DNA of 64,000 nucleotides from the NCBI GenBank assembly GCA_963708455.1, contig CAVPSQ010000005.1, positions 558,001-622,000 on the forward strand, in the 5' to 3' direction. Origin of the DNA: CAIMUS01 sp963708455 (lineage in GTDB: Bacteria > Pseudomonadota > Gammaproteobacteria > Competibacterales > Competibacteraceae). Position 1 is the stretch's first letter. Each line of letters opens with the position of its first letter. Position numbers and translations under genes: made by a program. The notes under the pieces were generated by a model, which saw only the letters and a program-made list of their open reading frames with translations, ran no database searches and was not told where the DNA came from. Positions 39,821 through 48,552 of this stretch are shown here, piece after piece.

Positions 39821-41815
39821 GTGACGGTAGACACTCAGCGGTCCGGGATCGACCTCGCCCACGTCGATCCCGCGGTCCGCCCGCAGGACGATCTGTTCGG
39901 CCATGTGAACGGCCGCTGGCTCGCCGGCTACACCATTCCCCCGGATCGGGCCACCGACGGCGCCTTCCGTCTGCTCTACGACCGGGCCGAGGAACAGGTG
40001 CGCGAACTGATCATCGGAGCCGCCGACCGCGCCGACGCCAGCGCCACCGATGAGCAACGCATCGGTGACCTCTACGCGAGCTTCCTCGACGAGGAGACCG
40101 TGGGGCGCCGCGGTCTGCAACCCCTTCTCGATGAGCTGTCCCTCATCGATGCCGCTGCCGATCCCGGCGCGCTGGCCCCGGTGATCGGGCGATTCCAGCG
40201 CACCGGCGTTGGCGGCGGCGTCGGCCTCTACGTCGACACCGACTCCAAGAACTCCGCCCGCTATCTGGTCCACCTCAACCAGTCCGGTCTGGGACTTCCC
40301 GATGAGTCCTACTATCGCGATGATCAGCACGCCGCGATCCTGGGCGCCTACCCGCGGCATATCGCGAGGATGTTCGCGCTCGTGTTCGGCGGTGAGGCCG
40401 ATGAGTACGCCGAACGGGCGGGGCGCATCGTGACCCTGGAGACCAAGCTCGCCGCCTCGCACTGGGATGTGGTGCGTCGTCGCGACGCCGACCTCACCTA
40501 CAACCTGCAGACCTTCCACGAGTTATCCACGACCGCGCCGGGCTTCGACTGGAGCGGCTGGATCGCCGCTCTGGGGATAGCGCCCGATCGCATTACCGAA
40601 CTCGTTGTGCGCCAACCGGACTATCTGATCGCCTTCGCCGAACTGTGGTCACACGCGGACATCGCCGACTGGCAGGACTGGGCCCGGTGGCGACTCATCC
40701 ACGCACGCGCGGCCGCCCTCACCGCCGAGTTGGTGGATGAGGATTTCGCCTTCTACGGTCGCACGCTGAGCGGCACCGAGCAGATCCGCGAGCGGTGGAA
40801 GCGAGCCGTTTCACTGGTCGAGGGCCTGATGGGTGACGCAGTCGGCCGGCTTTACGTGCAGCACCATTTTCCGCCACAGGCGAAAGCACGAATGGACTCC
40901 CTCGTTGCCAACCTGCGCGAGGCCTACCGGGTGAGCATCAGCGACTTGGAGTGGATGACACCGGCGACCCGGCAGCGTGCGCTGGCCAAGCTGGACAAGT
41001 TCACCGCCAAGATCGGCTATCCCACGAATTGGCGGGACTACTCTGCCTTCGTCGTTTCACGAGATGATTTGTACGGCAACATTATTCGTGGTTCTCAGGT
41101 GGAGTTTGACCGCGAAGTGGCCAAACTCGGTGGCCCTGTCGACCGCGATGAATGGTTTATGACCCCACAAACGGTCAACGCGTACTACAACCCCGGCATG
41201 AATGAGATCGTCTTCCCCGCCGCGATCCTGCAGCCACCGTTCTTCGACGCCGACGCCGACGATGCCGCCAACTACGGCGGAATCGGCGCGGTGATCGGCC
41301 ATGAGATCGGCCACGGTTTCGACGACCAGGGCTCCAAATACGACGGTGACGGCAATCTGGTCGACTGGTGGACTGACGCGGATCGTGCGGAGTTCACCGT
41401 CCGCACAACGCAACTGATCGAGCAGTACGACGCCTACGTGCCGCGCGATCTCGAAGCCCGGGCCGACTCACCGCACGTGCAGGGTGCGTTCACAGTCGGT
41501 GAGAATATCGGCGACCTGGGCGGGTTATCCATCGCACTGCTGGCCTACGAGTTGTCCCTGGACGGCAGGCAGGCGCCGGTGATCGACGGACTCACCGGGG
41601 TGCAACGTGTGTTGTTCGGCTGGTCACAGGTGTGGCGCACCAAATCCCGCACGGCCGAATCGGTCCGGCGACTCGCCGTCGACCCACATTCACCGCCGGA
41701 GTTCCGCTGCAACGGTGTCGTACGAAACATCGACGCCTTCTACGAGGCCTTCGGTGTCAACGAAAACGATGCGCTTTACCTAGCACCACAGCAGCGGGTC
41801 CGAATCTGGAGCTAG
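39821..41815 (+). CDS. zmp1: Zinc metalloprotease Zmp1 (M13 family)
   Basis: An intact M13 (neprilysin-like) endopeptidase of 664 residues, matching Zmp1 (Rv0198c, 663 residues as I recall). The zinc motif HEIGHGFDDQG lies at about residue 494. The third zinc ligand Glu is in GENIGDLGG (about 561). The substrate-binding NAYYNPGMNEIVFPAAILQP is also clear. The start GTG 39821 gives VTVDTQRSGIDLAHVD. No signal peptide is visible, although the protease is reported to act outside the cytoplasm. It is linked to phagosome survival in pathogens; in a saprophyte its role is open. Confidence 0.93.
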   Translation: MTVDTQRSGIDLAHVDPAVRPQDDLFGHVNGRWLAGYTIPPDRATDGAFRLLYDRAEEQVRELIIGAADRADASATDEQRIGDLYASFLDEETVGRRGLQPLLDELSLIDAAADPGALAPVIGRFQRTGVGGGVGLYVDTDSKNSARYLVHLNQSGLGLPDESYYRDDQHAAILGAYPRHIARMFALVFGGEADEYAERAGRIVTLETKLAASHWDVVRRRDADLTYNLQTFHELSTTAPGFDWSGWIAALGIAPDRITELVVRQPDYLIAFAELWSHADIADWQDWARWRLIHARAAALTAELVDEDFAFYGRTLSGTEQIRERWKRAVSLVEGLMGDAVGRLYVQHHFPPQAKARMDSLVANLREAYRVSISDLEWMTPATRQRALAKLDKFTAKIGYPTNWRDYSAFVVSRDDLYGNIIRGSQVEFDREVAKLGGPVDRDEWFMTPQTVNAYYNPGMNEIVFPAAILQPPFFDADADDAANYGGIGAVIGHEIGHGFDDQGSKYDGDGNLVDWWTDADRAEFTVRTTQLIEQYDAYVPRDLEARADSPHVQGAFTVGENIGDLGGLSIALLAYELSLDGRQAPVIDGLTGVQRVLFGWSQVWRTKSRTAESVRRLAVDPHSPPEFRCNGVVRNIDAFYEAFGVNENDALYLAPQQRVRIWS

Positions 41816-41837
41816 CGCCGACGAGGACGTTACGACC

Positions 41838-42878
41838 TCAGTAGAGGGTCCACTGCCAGTCGTCAGCGCCGTCGGGGTTGTTGTACAGACCGACCGAGTT
41901 CTTCACGACGATCGGATCCCCGCTGCCGAAGTTGTCGTAGAACCACTTCGCATTATCCGGGCCGAGGTTGATACAGCCGTGGCTGACGTTGCGCTTGCCC
42001 TGATCGGCCACCGACCACGGCGCGCTGTGCACGAATCCACCGCTATTGTCGATCCGAACCGCCCACTGCACCTTGAGCTTGTAGCCGTCCGGCGAGTTGA
42101 CCGGAACGCCGTAGGTGGAGGAGTCCATCACCAGGTCGGCGAACTTCTCCAGGACGTAATAGGTGCCGTTCTTGGTGTCGTACTTGCCGTCCAGACCCAT
42201 CGATACCGGGAACGTCTTCTCCACCTTGCCGTTGCGGGTAACCGTCATCTGGTGGGTCTTATCGTCGACGGTGGCAACCAGGGAATCCCCGACCCGGAAG
42301 CTGGACCTGGCGCCACTGGCGTCGATATTCACGATGGTGCCCGACGGCCAGAAGTTGTAGGGCCGCCAGCGCACCTGGGTGTCGGTGGTCCAGTAGAACG
42401 CACCCGGCACCGCCGGCGCCGAGGAGATGTGGATGGCCTGTTCGGCCAACGGCCGGTTGGCGATCGGACGCTGGAAGTTGATGATGATCGGCTTGGCGAC
42501 TCCGACCAGTGCGCCGTTGACCGGGTTGAAAGCCGGCGGAGCGAACACCGGGTCACCGGTGAACGGCGCGGCATTCTGGCCCTTGGCCGCGCTCATGGTC
42601 ACGGCCGGCGGGGCAACGGGTGCCGCAATGGGTGCCGGCGGAGGTACATCGACCGGCGGTGGCGGCACGTCACCGGGTGCCACCAGATCGCCGGGCAACG
42701 GCGGCGGGGGCGGCGGGAACTCCACCGGAGGAGGCTCGACCGGAACGGGCGCAATGTCGACGACCTGCGGATCCACCGGCGGCTGATCCGGATCGGCCAG
42801 AGCGGAGCCGCCACCCAGACCCGAGACCGCGAACCCCACCACACACAGGGCGGTGGCCAGGACGCCTTTCACCCGCAT
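41838..42878 (-). CDS. L,D-transpeptidase (Rv0192/LdtMt4 type)
   Basis: A 346-residue exported enzyme that forms 3-3 cross-links in peptidoglycan. After ATG 42878 (GGAGG ribosome site) comes the signal peptide VLATALCVVGFAVSGLGGGS|ALA. A long Pro/Val-rich linker follows (PPPPPLPGDLVAPGDVPPPP), then an Ig-like domain (VNGALVGVAKPIIINFQRPI). The YkuD catalytic domain has HSAPWSVADQGKRNVSHGC and INLGPDNAKWFYDNFG, with the catalytic Cys at about residue 302 in SHGC. It ends DDWQWTLY. The C-terminal aromatic tail is typical of mycobacterial Ldts. It is convergent with zmp1. Confidence 0.9.
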   Translation of the reverse strand: MRVKGVLATALCVVGFAVSGLGGGSALADPDQPPVDPQVVDIAPVPVEPPPVEFPPPPPPLPGDLVAPGDVPPPPVDVPPPAPIAAPVAPPAVTMSAAKGQNAAPFTGDPVFAPPAFNPVNGALVGVAKPIIINFQRPIANRPLAEQAIHISSAPAVPGAFYWTTDTQVRWRPYNFWPSGTIVNIDASGARSSFRVGDSLVATVDDKTHQMTVTRNGKVEKTFPVSMGLDGKYDTKNGTYYVLEKFADLVMDSSTYGVPVNSPDGYKLKVQWAVRIDNSGGFVHSAPWSVADQGKRNVSHGCINLGPDNAKWFYDNFGSGDPIVVKNSVGLYNNPDGADDWQWTLY

Positions 42879-42986
42879 CACCAAACTCCTCCAATTCTCT
42901 TTCGGTTCCAGTCTGACATAGCGCCGGGCGCCGGCAACCGACGCGCGGCCGCCCCGCAAACCCCGTTAGAACCCCTGGCTAATGCG

Positions 42987-43000
42987 TTTACCTGTGTAAA
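42987..43000. promoter_or_regulatory. TTTAC-N4-GTAAA inverted repeat upstream of the L,D-transpeptidase
   Basis: TTTAC-ctgt-GTAAA is a perfect 5-base inverted repeat in an otherwise GC-rich gap, 109 bases upstream of the transpeptidase start and 25 bases past the MFS stop. It may be an operator or part of the transpeptidase promoter. It is too weak for a terminator. Confidence 0.3.
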
Positions 43001-43024
43001 TGATCGCTACGGCAGTGACGAGCG

Positions 43025-44272
43025 TTACTTACTGCCCACCACATCGACGTCGACAAGGAGCTGTTTTCCGGCGACGACACCGGCCAGGGCGGTGGCGATC
43101 AGCAGGGCCGAGGCCGTGAGCATGACCGCCTCGCCGCCCCAGGAGAACAGCAGGCCGCCGAGCAGGGAGCCGGCCATGATGCCCACCTGGAAGGCGGCCA
43201 CCCACAGACCGGAGGCACCGTCGGGGTCCTGCGGTGAGGTTCGCATGGCGGCCGACTGCAGCATGGGCGACATCGCGGTAGCCGTGGCGCCCCACGCCCC
43301 GATGGCCACGATCCCACCCAGCATCGTGACACCGGTGTGGCGCCCACCGAAGGCCAACCCGGCCAGCACCGCGAAGACCAGTGTCAAACCACCCAGACCC
43401 ATGATGATCGCGGCCCTCGGGCGCCGATCTCCGGAACGGGCCAGCAGCCCCATGGCGGTCAGGCCCGCGATCCCATAGGCGGCCATCAACCAGGCGAGGT
43501 TGGCACCGCGCACACCCACGACGTCACGGATGATGGCCACGATGAAGGTGTAGGAGATGAAGTGCCCGGTGACTCCGATCAGAGTCAGCACGCTGATCGT
43601 CATCAGGCGTCGGTTGTGGTGATGCCGGGTCCGGCGCGGGCCGGCCGCACCGGTGGGCATCGCCATCAGCGGGAGAGTCAGGCGGGCGGCCACCAGCACC
43701 GCGATGGCCGCTGCGGTGATCGCGGCGACGGCCATCCGCCAACCCCACAGTTGGCTCATCAGCGCGGTCAGGGGACTTCCGACGACCAGCGCCAGACCGG
43801 TTCCCACATAGACCGCGGCGGTGGCCCGGCCGGCGTGGGTCGGCGGCACCAGTCGCACACCGATCGGAGCGATCACCGACCACATCAACCCATGGGTGAT
43901 GGCACACAGCACCCGGCCCAGGGCGAGCACCGCGAACGTCGGCGCCAGCGCCGAGATGAGTTGCGATACCGCCAGACAGATCAGGGTGAACAGCAGCGTC
44001 GTGCGGCGCGGCCATCGGGCGGTCCACCGCACCAATGGAACGGTGGCCACCGCCGCCACCAGCGCATAGCCGGCCAGCAGAGTGCCCACCGTCGCCTCGC
44101 TGACGCGCAGGTCCTCGGCGATCGCCGGAAGAGCACCGACGGGCATGATCTCGGCCGTCACGTAGATGAAGGCCGCCGCCGACAGCACGGCCAACGCGAG
44201 GATGACCCGAGGCGTCCACGGACCAGAACGCGGCGGGGACGGAATATCCACCGTCATCGCCGAAGTGGTCAC
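43025..44272 (-). CDS. MFS transporter (Rv0191 type)
   Basis: An intact 415-residue major facilitator with about twelve helices. PVGALPAIAEDLRVSEATVG and LLAGYALVAAVATVPLVRWT, with the motif-A-like RWTARWPRRTTLLF, are typical of DHA1 drug exporters, as is VLCAITHGLMWSVIAPIGVR. The second half has LMAAYGIAGLTAMGLLARSG and ends VAGKQLLVDVDVVGSK. It probably pumps small molecules with proton antiport; its substrate is unknown. It lies 83 bases downstream of ricR on the same strand, so copper-responsive expression is possible. Confidence 0.85.
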   Translation of the reverse strand: MTTSAMTVDIPSPPRSGPWTPRVILALAVLSAAAFIYVTAEIMPVGALPAIAEDLRVSEATVGTLLAGYALVAAVATVPLVRWTARWPRRTTLLFTLICLAVSQLISALAPTFAVLALGRVLCAITHGLMWSVIAPIGVRLVPPTHAGRATAAVYVGTGLALVVGSPLTALMSQLWGWRMAVAAITAAAIAVLVAARLTLPLMAMPTGAAGPRRTRHHHNRRLMTISVLTLIGVTGHFISYTFIVAIIRDVVGVRGANLAWLMAAYGIAGLTAMGLLARSGDRRPRAAIIMGLGGLTLVFAVLAGLAFGGRHTGVTMLGGIVAIGAWGATATAMSPMLQSAAMRTSPQDPDGASGLWVAAFQVGIMAGSLLGGLLFSWGGEAVMLTASALLIATALAGVVAGKQLLVDVDVVGSK

Positions 44273-44355
44273 GCGTCACGGTATCGGTTGCCGACCGGGG
44301 ACATCGGCGCCCGACACCCCGCTGAACCGGTTTGAGACCAGGCCGAGACCTCGGC

Positions 44356-44646
44356 TCAGGAACGCACCAGCCGGGCGATGGCCGCCGACGCCTCGGCGAG
44401 CTTCTTGTCGGCCTCCTCACCGCCCTCGGCGACGGCGTGAGTCACGCAGTGACTGAGGTGTTCGGAGAGCAGACCCAGTGCCACCGATTGCATGGCGCTG
44501 TTCACGGCACTGATCTGGGTCAGGATATCGATGCAGTACTTCTCATCGTCGATCATCTTGGCGATGCCCCGCACCTGGCCCTCGATGCGGCGCAGCCTTT
44601 TGGCGTAGTTGTCCTTGTTGTCCGAATACCCCTGTTGCCCAGTCAC
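44356..44646 (-). CDS. ricR: Copper-sensing repressor of the CsoR family
   Basis: A 96-residue four-helix repressor that releases DNA on binding Cu(I). The copper ligands of the family are all present: Cys38 (EKYCIDI), His63 and Cys67 (EHLSHCVTHAV). The DNA-contact helix reads AKRLRRIEGQVRGIAKMI. It matches RicR (Rv0190) by position beside ilvD. GTG 44646 starts one base after the DUF305 gene's stop, so both are one transcript. The operator at 45273-45289 just upstream of that gene implies autoregulation. Confidence 0.92.
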   Translation of the reverse strand: MTGQQGYSDNKDNYAKRLRRIEGQVRGIAKMIDDEKYCIDILTQISAVNSAMQSVALGLLSEHLSHCVTHAVAEGGEEADKKLAEASAAIARLVRS

Positions 44647-44647
44647 T

Positions 44648-45256
44648 TTAGGCCCCCAACCCGATCAGCATCTGCTTCATCTGGTCAATCTCGGCCTGCT
44701 GTGCCGTGACGATGCTCCCGGCCAGCGTCGTCATATCGGCACTTTTGCCGTCAGCGATCTCGGTCTTGGCCATCGCTATGGCGCCCTCATGGTGGGAGAT
44801 CATCGACTGCAGCCAGAGCGTGTCGAAATCCGTGCCCTTGAGATTGTCGAGTTTGACCATCGTGGCGTCATCGACCATTCCCGCCATGGCCATCCCGGCG
44901 TGACCGCTCTCGTGTGACATTTCGTTGGGGTCGACATCCCACTGCAGGAGCAACGCCTTCATGGTGTTGATTTCCGGCTGCTGCGCACCGGCGATCTTCG
45001 TCGCGAGAGCGATCACATCCGGGTTGGTGGAACGGTCGGGCACCATCGCCGCGAGTTCGACCGCCTGCTGGTGGTGCGGAATCATCATCTGCGCGAACAT
45101 CACGTCATCGGCGTTATGGGCGGCCATCTGTTCGGCCGAGGTGGCCGATGCGGGCAGGCCTTGATCTTCTCTGGAAGAGGTGCTGCAGGACGAGACGGTG
45201 AGGGTAGCGGCGAACGCGGCCACGACCGCAAGAACTCGAGTGCGGGTTGAAGTCAT
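44648..45256 (-). CDS. DUF305 lipoprotein (putative copper-handling)
   Basis: A 202-residue exported lipoprotein. The signal peptide MTSTRTRVLAVVAAFAATLT leads to the lipobox VSSC. Two DUF305 repeats follow, each with the His-rich helix: MIPHHQQAVELAAM and MISHHEGAIAMAKTEIADGK. A Met/His-rich loop lies between them (MSHESGHAGMAMAGM). DUF305 proteins recur beside copper genes and the His/Met pattern suits copper binding, but biochemical function is not established to my knowledge. It is the first gene after a CsoR/RicR-type operator and is coupled to ricR. Confidence 0.85.
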   Translation of the reverse strand: MTSTRTRVLAVVAAFAATLTVSSCSTSSREDQGLPASATSAEQMAAHNADDVMFAQMMIPHHQQAVELAAMVPDRSTNPDVIALATKIAGAQQPEINTMKALLLQWDVDPNEMSHESGHAGMAMAGMVDDATMVKLDNLKGTDFDTLWLQSMISHHEGAIAMAKTEIADGKSADMTTLAGSIVTAQQAEIDQMKQMLIGLGA

Positions 45257-45272
45257 GCCACCACCCTACCGC

Positions 45273-45289
45273 ATACCCCTTGGGGGTAT
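45273..45289. promoter_or_regulatory. CsoR/RicR operator
   Basis: ATACCCC-TTG-GGGGTAT is a perfect 17-base palindrome with 7-base arms, the G/C-tract form bound by CsoR-family repressors. It begins 17 bases upstream of the DUF305 start and 47 bases before ilvD, in the divergent gap. It should mediate copper-dependent autoregulation of the DUF305-ricR unit. Confidence 0.8.
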
Positions 45290-45335
45290 TTCGCGGCGAT
45301 TTTGGCGGCCACCCGGAGCAGGTCATACTGGTCGG

Positions 45336-47035
45336 GTGAGCGAAACTCCTGACATCAAGCCCCGCAGTAGAGACGTCACCGACGGCCTGGAGAAGATCGG
45401 CCGCTCGCGGCATGCTCCGGGCGGTCGGAATGGGCGATGAGGACTTCGCCAAACCTCAGATCGGCGTGGCGTCGTCATGGAATGAGATCACTCCCTGCAA
45501 CCTCTCGCTGGACCGGCTGTCGAACGCGGCCAAGGAGGGCGTGTTCGAGGCCGGCGGTTTCCCGATGAAGTTCGGCACCATCTCGGTATCGGACGGCATC
45601 GCGATGGGGCATGAGGGTATGCACTTCTCGCTGGTATCGCGGGAGATCATCGCCGACAGCGTCGAGACCGTGATGCAGGCCGAGCGCATGGACGCCATGG
45701 TGATGCTGGCCGGATGCGATAAGTCGCTGCCGGGCATGATGATGGCCGCTGCGCGACTGGATCTGGCCGCGGTGTTCATCTACGCCGGTTCGATCCTGCC
45801 GGGCTGGGCCAAGATGTCCGACGGCAGCGAGCGCGAGGTCACCATCATCGACGCGTTCGAGGCCGTCGGTGCCTGCGCGCGCGGTCTGATGTCCCGTGAG
45901 GATGTCGATGCAATCGAGCGGGCGATCTGTCCGGGCGAAGGTGCCTGCGGCGGCATGTACACCGCCAACACCATGGCCAGCGCGGGTGAGGCCCTGGGAC
46001 TTTCGCTGCCGGGAAGTGCCGCCCCGCCGGCCACCGACCGTCGGCGCGACGGATTTGCGCGGCAGAGTGGACAAGCTGTTGTCGAGTTACTGCGCCGCGG
46101 TATCACCACCCGCGACATCCTGACCAAGGAGGCGTTCGAGAACGCCATCGCGGTGGTGATGGCGTTCGGTGGATCCACCAACGCCGTGCTCCATCTGCTG
46201 GCCATCGCTCACGAGGCCGAGGTCGAACTGTCGCTGGCCGACTTCAACCGGATCGGCGCGAAAGTCCCGCATCTGGCCGATGTCAAGCCGTTCGGCAGCC
46301 ACGTGATGAACGACGTCGACCGCATCGGCGGTGTGCCGGTGGTGATGAAGGCACTGCTGGATGCCGGACTCCTGCACGGCGACTGCCTGACCGTGACCGG
46401 AAAGACCATGGCGGAGAATCTCGCCCACATCGACCCGCCGGACCCCGACGGCAAAGTTCTTCGGGCGCTGTCCAATCCGATCCACCCCACCGGCGGGATC
46501 ACCATCCTGCACGGGTCGCTGGCTCCCGAAGGCGCGGTGGTCAAGTCCGCCGGCTTCGATTCAGACGTGTTCGAAGGCACGGCAAGGGTTTTCGACGGGG
46601 AGCGCGCGGCCATGGATGCCCTCGAGGACGGCACTATCACCGCCGGCGATGTGGTGGTGATCCGCTATGAGGGCCCCAAGGGTGGACCGGGTATGCGCGA
46701 GATGCTGGCCATCACCGGTGCGATCAAGGGCGCCGGTCTCGGCAAGGATGTACTGCTACTTGACCGATGGTCGATTCTCCGGTGGCACCACCGGATTGTG
46801 CGTGGGCCACGTGGCGCCCGAGGCCGTCGACGCCGGACCGATCGCTTTCGTCTCCGACGGGGACCGCATTCGCCTCGACGTGGCGAACATGACTCTCGAC
46901 ATCCTCGTCGAACCCGCCGAATTCGATTCGCGCCGAGCCGGATTCACTCCGCCGCCGCCCCGCTACACCCGAGGGGTACTGGCCAAGTACGTCAAGCTGG
47001 TCGGCTCAGCGGCCCAGGGCGCGGTCTGCGACTAG
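45336..47035 (+). CDS. ilvD: Dihydroxy-acid dehydratase IlvD, two frameshifts
   Basis: An Fe-S enzyme of valine, leucine and isoleucine synthesis that dehydrates 2,3-dihydroxy acids to 2-oxo acids. GTG 45336 gives VSETPDIKPRSRDVTDGLEK. A slip near 45408 leads to MLRAVGMGDEDFAKPQIGVA. The cluster Cys residues are in MLAGCDKSLPGMMMA and CPGEGACGGMYTANTMA. A second slip near 46765 leads to YLTDGRFSGGTTGLCVGHVA, a family signature. It ends AQGAVCD. Total about 566 residues. The gene is required for branched-chain amino acid synthesis, so the breaks are probably errors. Its TAG shares CTAG with the convergent secreted-protein gene. A CATACT box (about 45324-45329) may support a leaderless start. 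Confidence 0.92.
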
Positions 47036-48444
47036 ACCGCTGCACTCCTGGCGGACCTGGCGGACCTGGCGGCAGCGGCCCGCTTCGGCGCGGGTGACTC
47101 CTTGGCCTGGCTCACCGCTCGCCGGGTTCCACCGGTACGAGACTTCGGTGTCTTAGCCGCGTCGACGACCGCCGTCGGCGTGGTGACCCGAGCCGCCGAA
47201 CCGACAGACCCACTCAGGCCCGGTACGAAACCGTTGACGAGCGCCCGGACGACATCCCCGGGCACCTGTGCCCACTCCGCCGGGGTCAGCGGGTTGACCG
47301 ACAGATACGGCGTGTAGGTGCCGGACTGGTCGTAGGTCCGGTTGTAGGTGCCGCCTTCGCTGGGTGTCTGCACGTCGGTGTAGCCGACATTGACCAGGAT
47401 CTCCGCCGCAGGCTGTAGCGCATCCGCCAGCGGGGTGGGAACGGTGATCGGCACACCAAGAGCCTGGAACGCGGCGTTGACCAGGCGGGCCGGCAGGCGC
47501 AACGGCTCCAGCAATGGCAGATCAGTGGGTGCCAGCGTGCCGTAGGTGGTGCTGGGCAGGTTCAGTGTGGCCAGCGCACCGAGCTTGGCATAGATCACAT
47601 CGTCCGACGTGCCGGCAAGAGTGGCCCCGCCGATCAGATTGGTCGGAAGTACCGTCGCCAGAAGGGAATTGGTCAGCGAGAACGGATTCAGCGTCACCGG
47701 GAAGTCCGACATCAGGTTGTATCCGAGCGCCAACCCCACCGTCGCAGCATTCAGCGCGATCCCGGTGCTCGATGCCGACGTCCCGCCCTGACTGACGGCT
47801 TCGATACCGAACAGATTCAGGATCGGGGCGAACCGGGCGTAGAGGCCACCGTTGGGCGTACCCGGATTGTTCACCTGCGCCAGCGCAAGGTTGGTCACGT
47901 TGATGCCCTGCACGCAGGAGACGCCGGAGGTGCACGGCTCCCCGGTCAGCGAGTTGACCTTTCCACTCGGCACCAGCGGGGTGTATCCGGCCGGTGTGTT
48001 CCCGGCAGCGCTGGCCAGCATCGCCTCGTACGCGATGCCGGCTTGATAGGCGCCCAGGCCAGACCCGCCCAGGATGGCGGCACCCAGGGTGCCGCCGGGC
48101 TGGCGTTTGAAGGTGGACAGGACGGGCGTGAAGCCGCCGAACGGAAACGCGTTGACATCATCGGCCAGGACCGTCGGGAACGGCAGCGCGTAGTCCAGGT
48201 TGATGGTGATGGTGCCGAGCACATCGACATCGGGAATCTCGATGGTGGTGACTCCGAGTGCCTGGGCCACGCGGAACAGCGGCCCCGTCGCGACCGCGTC
48301 GAAGGCTACGTCGGCTTCGGCGGCCGGCGCTGTCAGTCCCGCCACCATTGCACTCGCCGTCACCGCGACGGCACCCAGAACAGTCATCTTGGCGGCCGAA
48401 ACGCGCCCGCGGCGACCCTTCCGAGCAACCTTGCCAACTGTCAT
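47032..48444 (-). CDS. Secreted mycobacterial protein with basic Ala/Arg/Ser tail
   Basis: An intact 470-residue exported protein. ATG 48444 follows a GGGAGGGG ribosome site. Arg/Lys-rich MTVGKVARKGRRGR precedes the signal helix VTASAMVAGLTAPAAEA. The mature part has repeated motifs of a mycobacterial family: LDYALPFPTVLADDVNAFPF, GGSGLGAYQAGIAYEAML, QGINVTNLALAQVNNPGTPN and VNVGYTDVQTPSEGGTYNRT. Two Cys (EPCTSGVSC) may form a disulfide. The C-terminus is a Lys/Arg/Ala/Ser tail (KRAAAARSARSARSAAV) coded by tandem 9-base repeats near 47045-47072. I cannot assign a function; a link to PE-PPE-type hydrolase domains was considered but not supported by a visible catalytic motif. Confidence 0.7.
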   Translation of the reverse strand: MTVGKVARKGRRGRVSAAKMTVLGAVAVTASAMVAGLTAPAAEADVAFDAVATGPLFRVAQALGVTTIEIPDVDVLGTITINLDYALPFPTVLADDVNAFPFGGFTPVLSTFKRQPGGTLGAAILGGSGLGAYQAGIAYEAMLASAAGNTPAGYTPLVPSGKVNSLTGEPCTSGVSCVQGINVTNLALAQVNNPGTPNGGLYARFAPILNLFGIEAVSQGGTSASSTGIALNAATVGLALGYNLMSDFPVTLNPFSLTNSLLATVLPTNLIGGATLAGTSDDVIYAKLGALATLNLPSTTYGTLAPTDLPLLEPLRLPARLVNAAFQALGVPITVPTPLADALQPAAEILVNVGYTDVQTPSEGGTYNRTYDQSGTYTPYLSVNPLTPAEWAQVPGDVVRALVNGFVPGLSGSVGSAARVTTPTAVVDAAKTPKSRTGGTRRAVSQAKESPAPKRAAAARSARSARSAAV

Positions 48445-48552
48445 TTTCCAGACCCCTCCCGATGAACTTCCGCGAATCATCGGGAGAATAGCAAACACCG
48501 CGACGGGCAGTTCATTCCTCGTGTCTTGCCACGGCCGCGGCAGAAGCGCACA

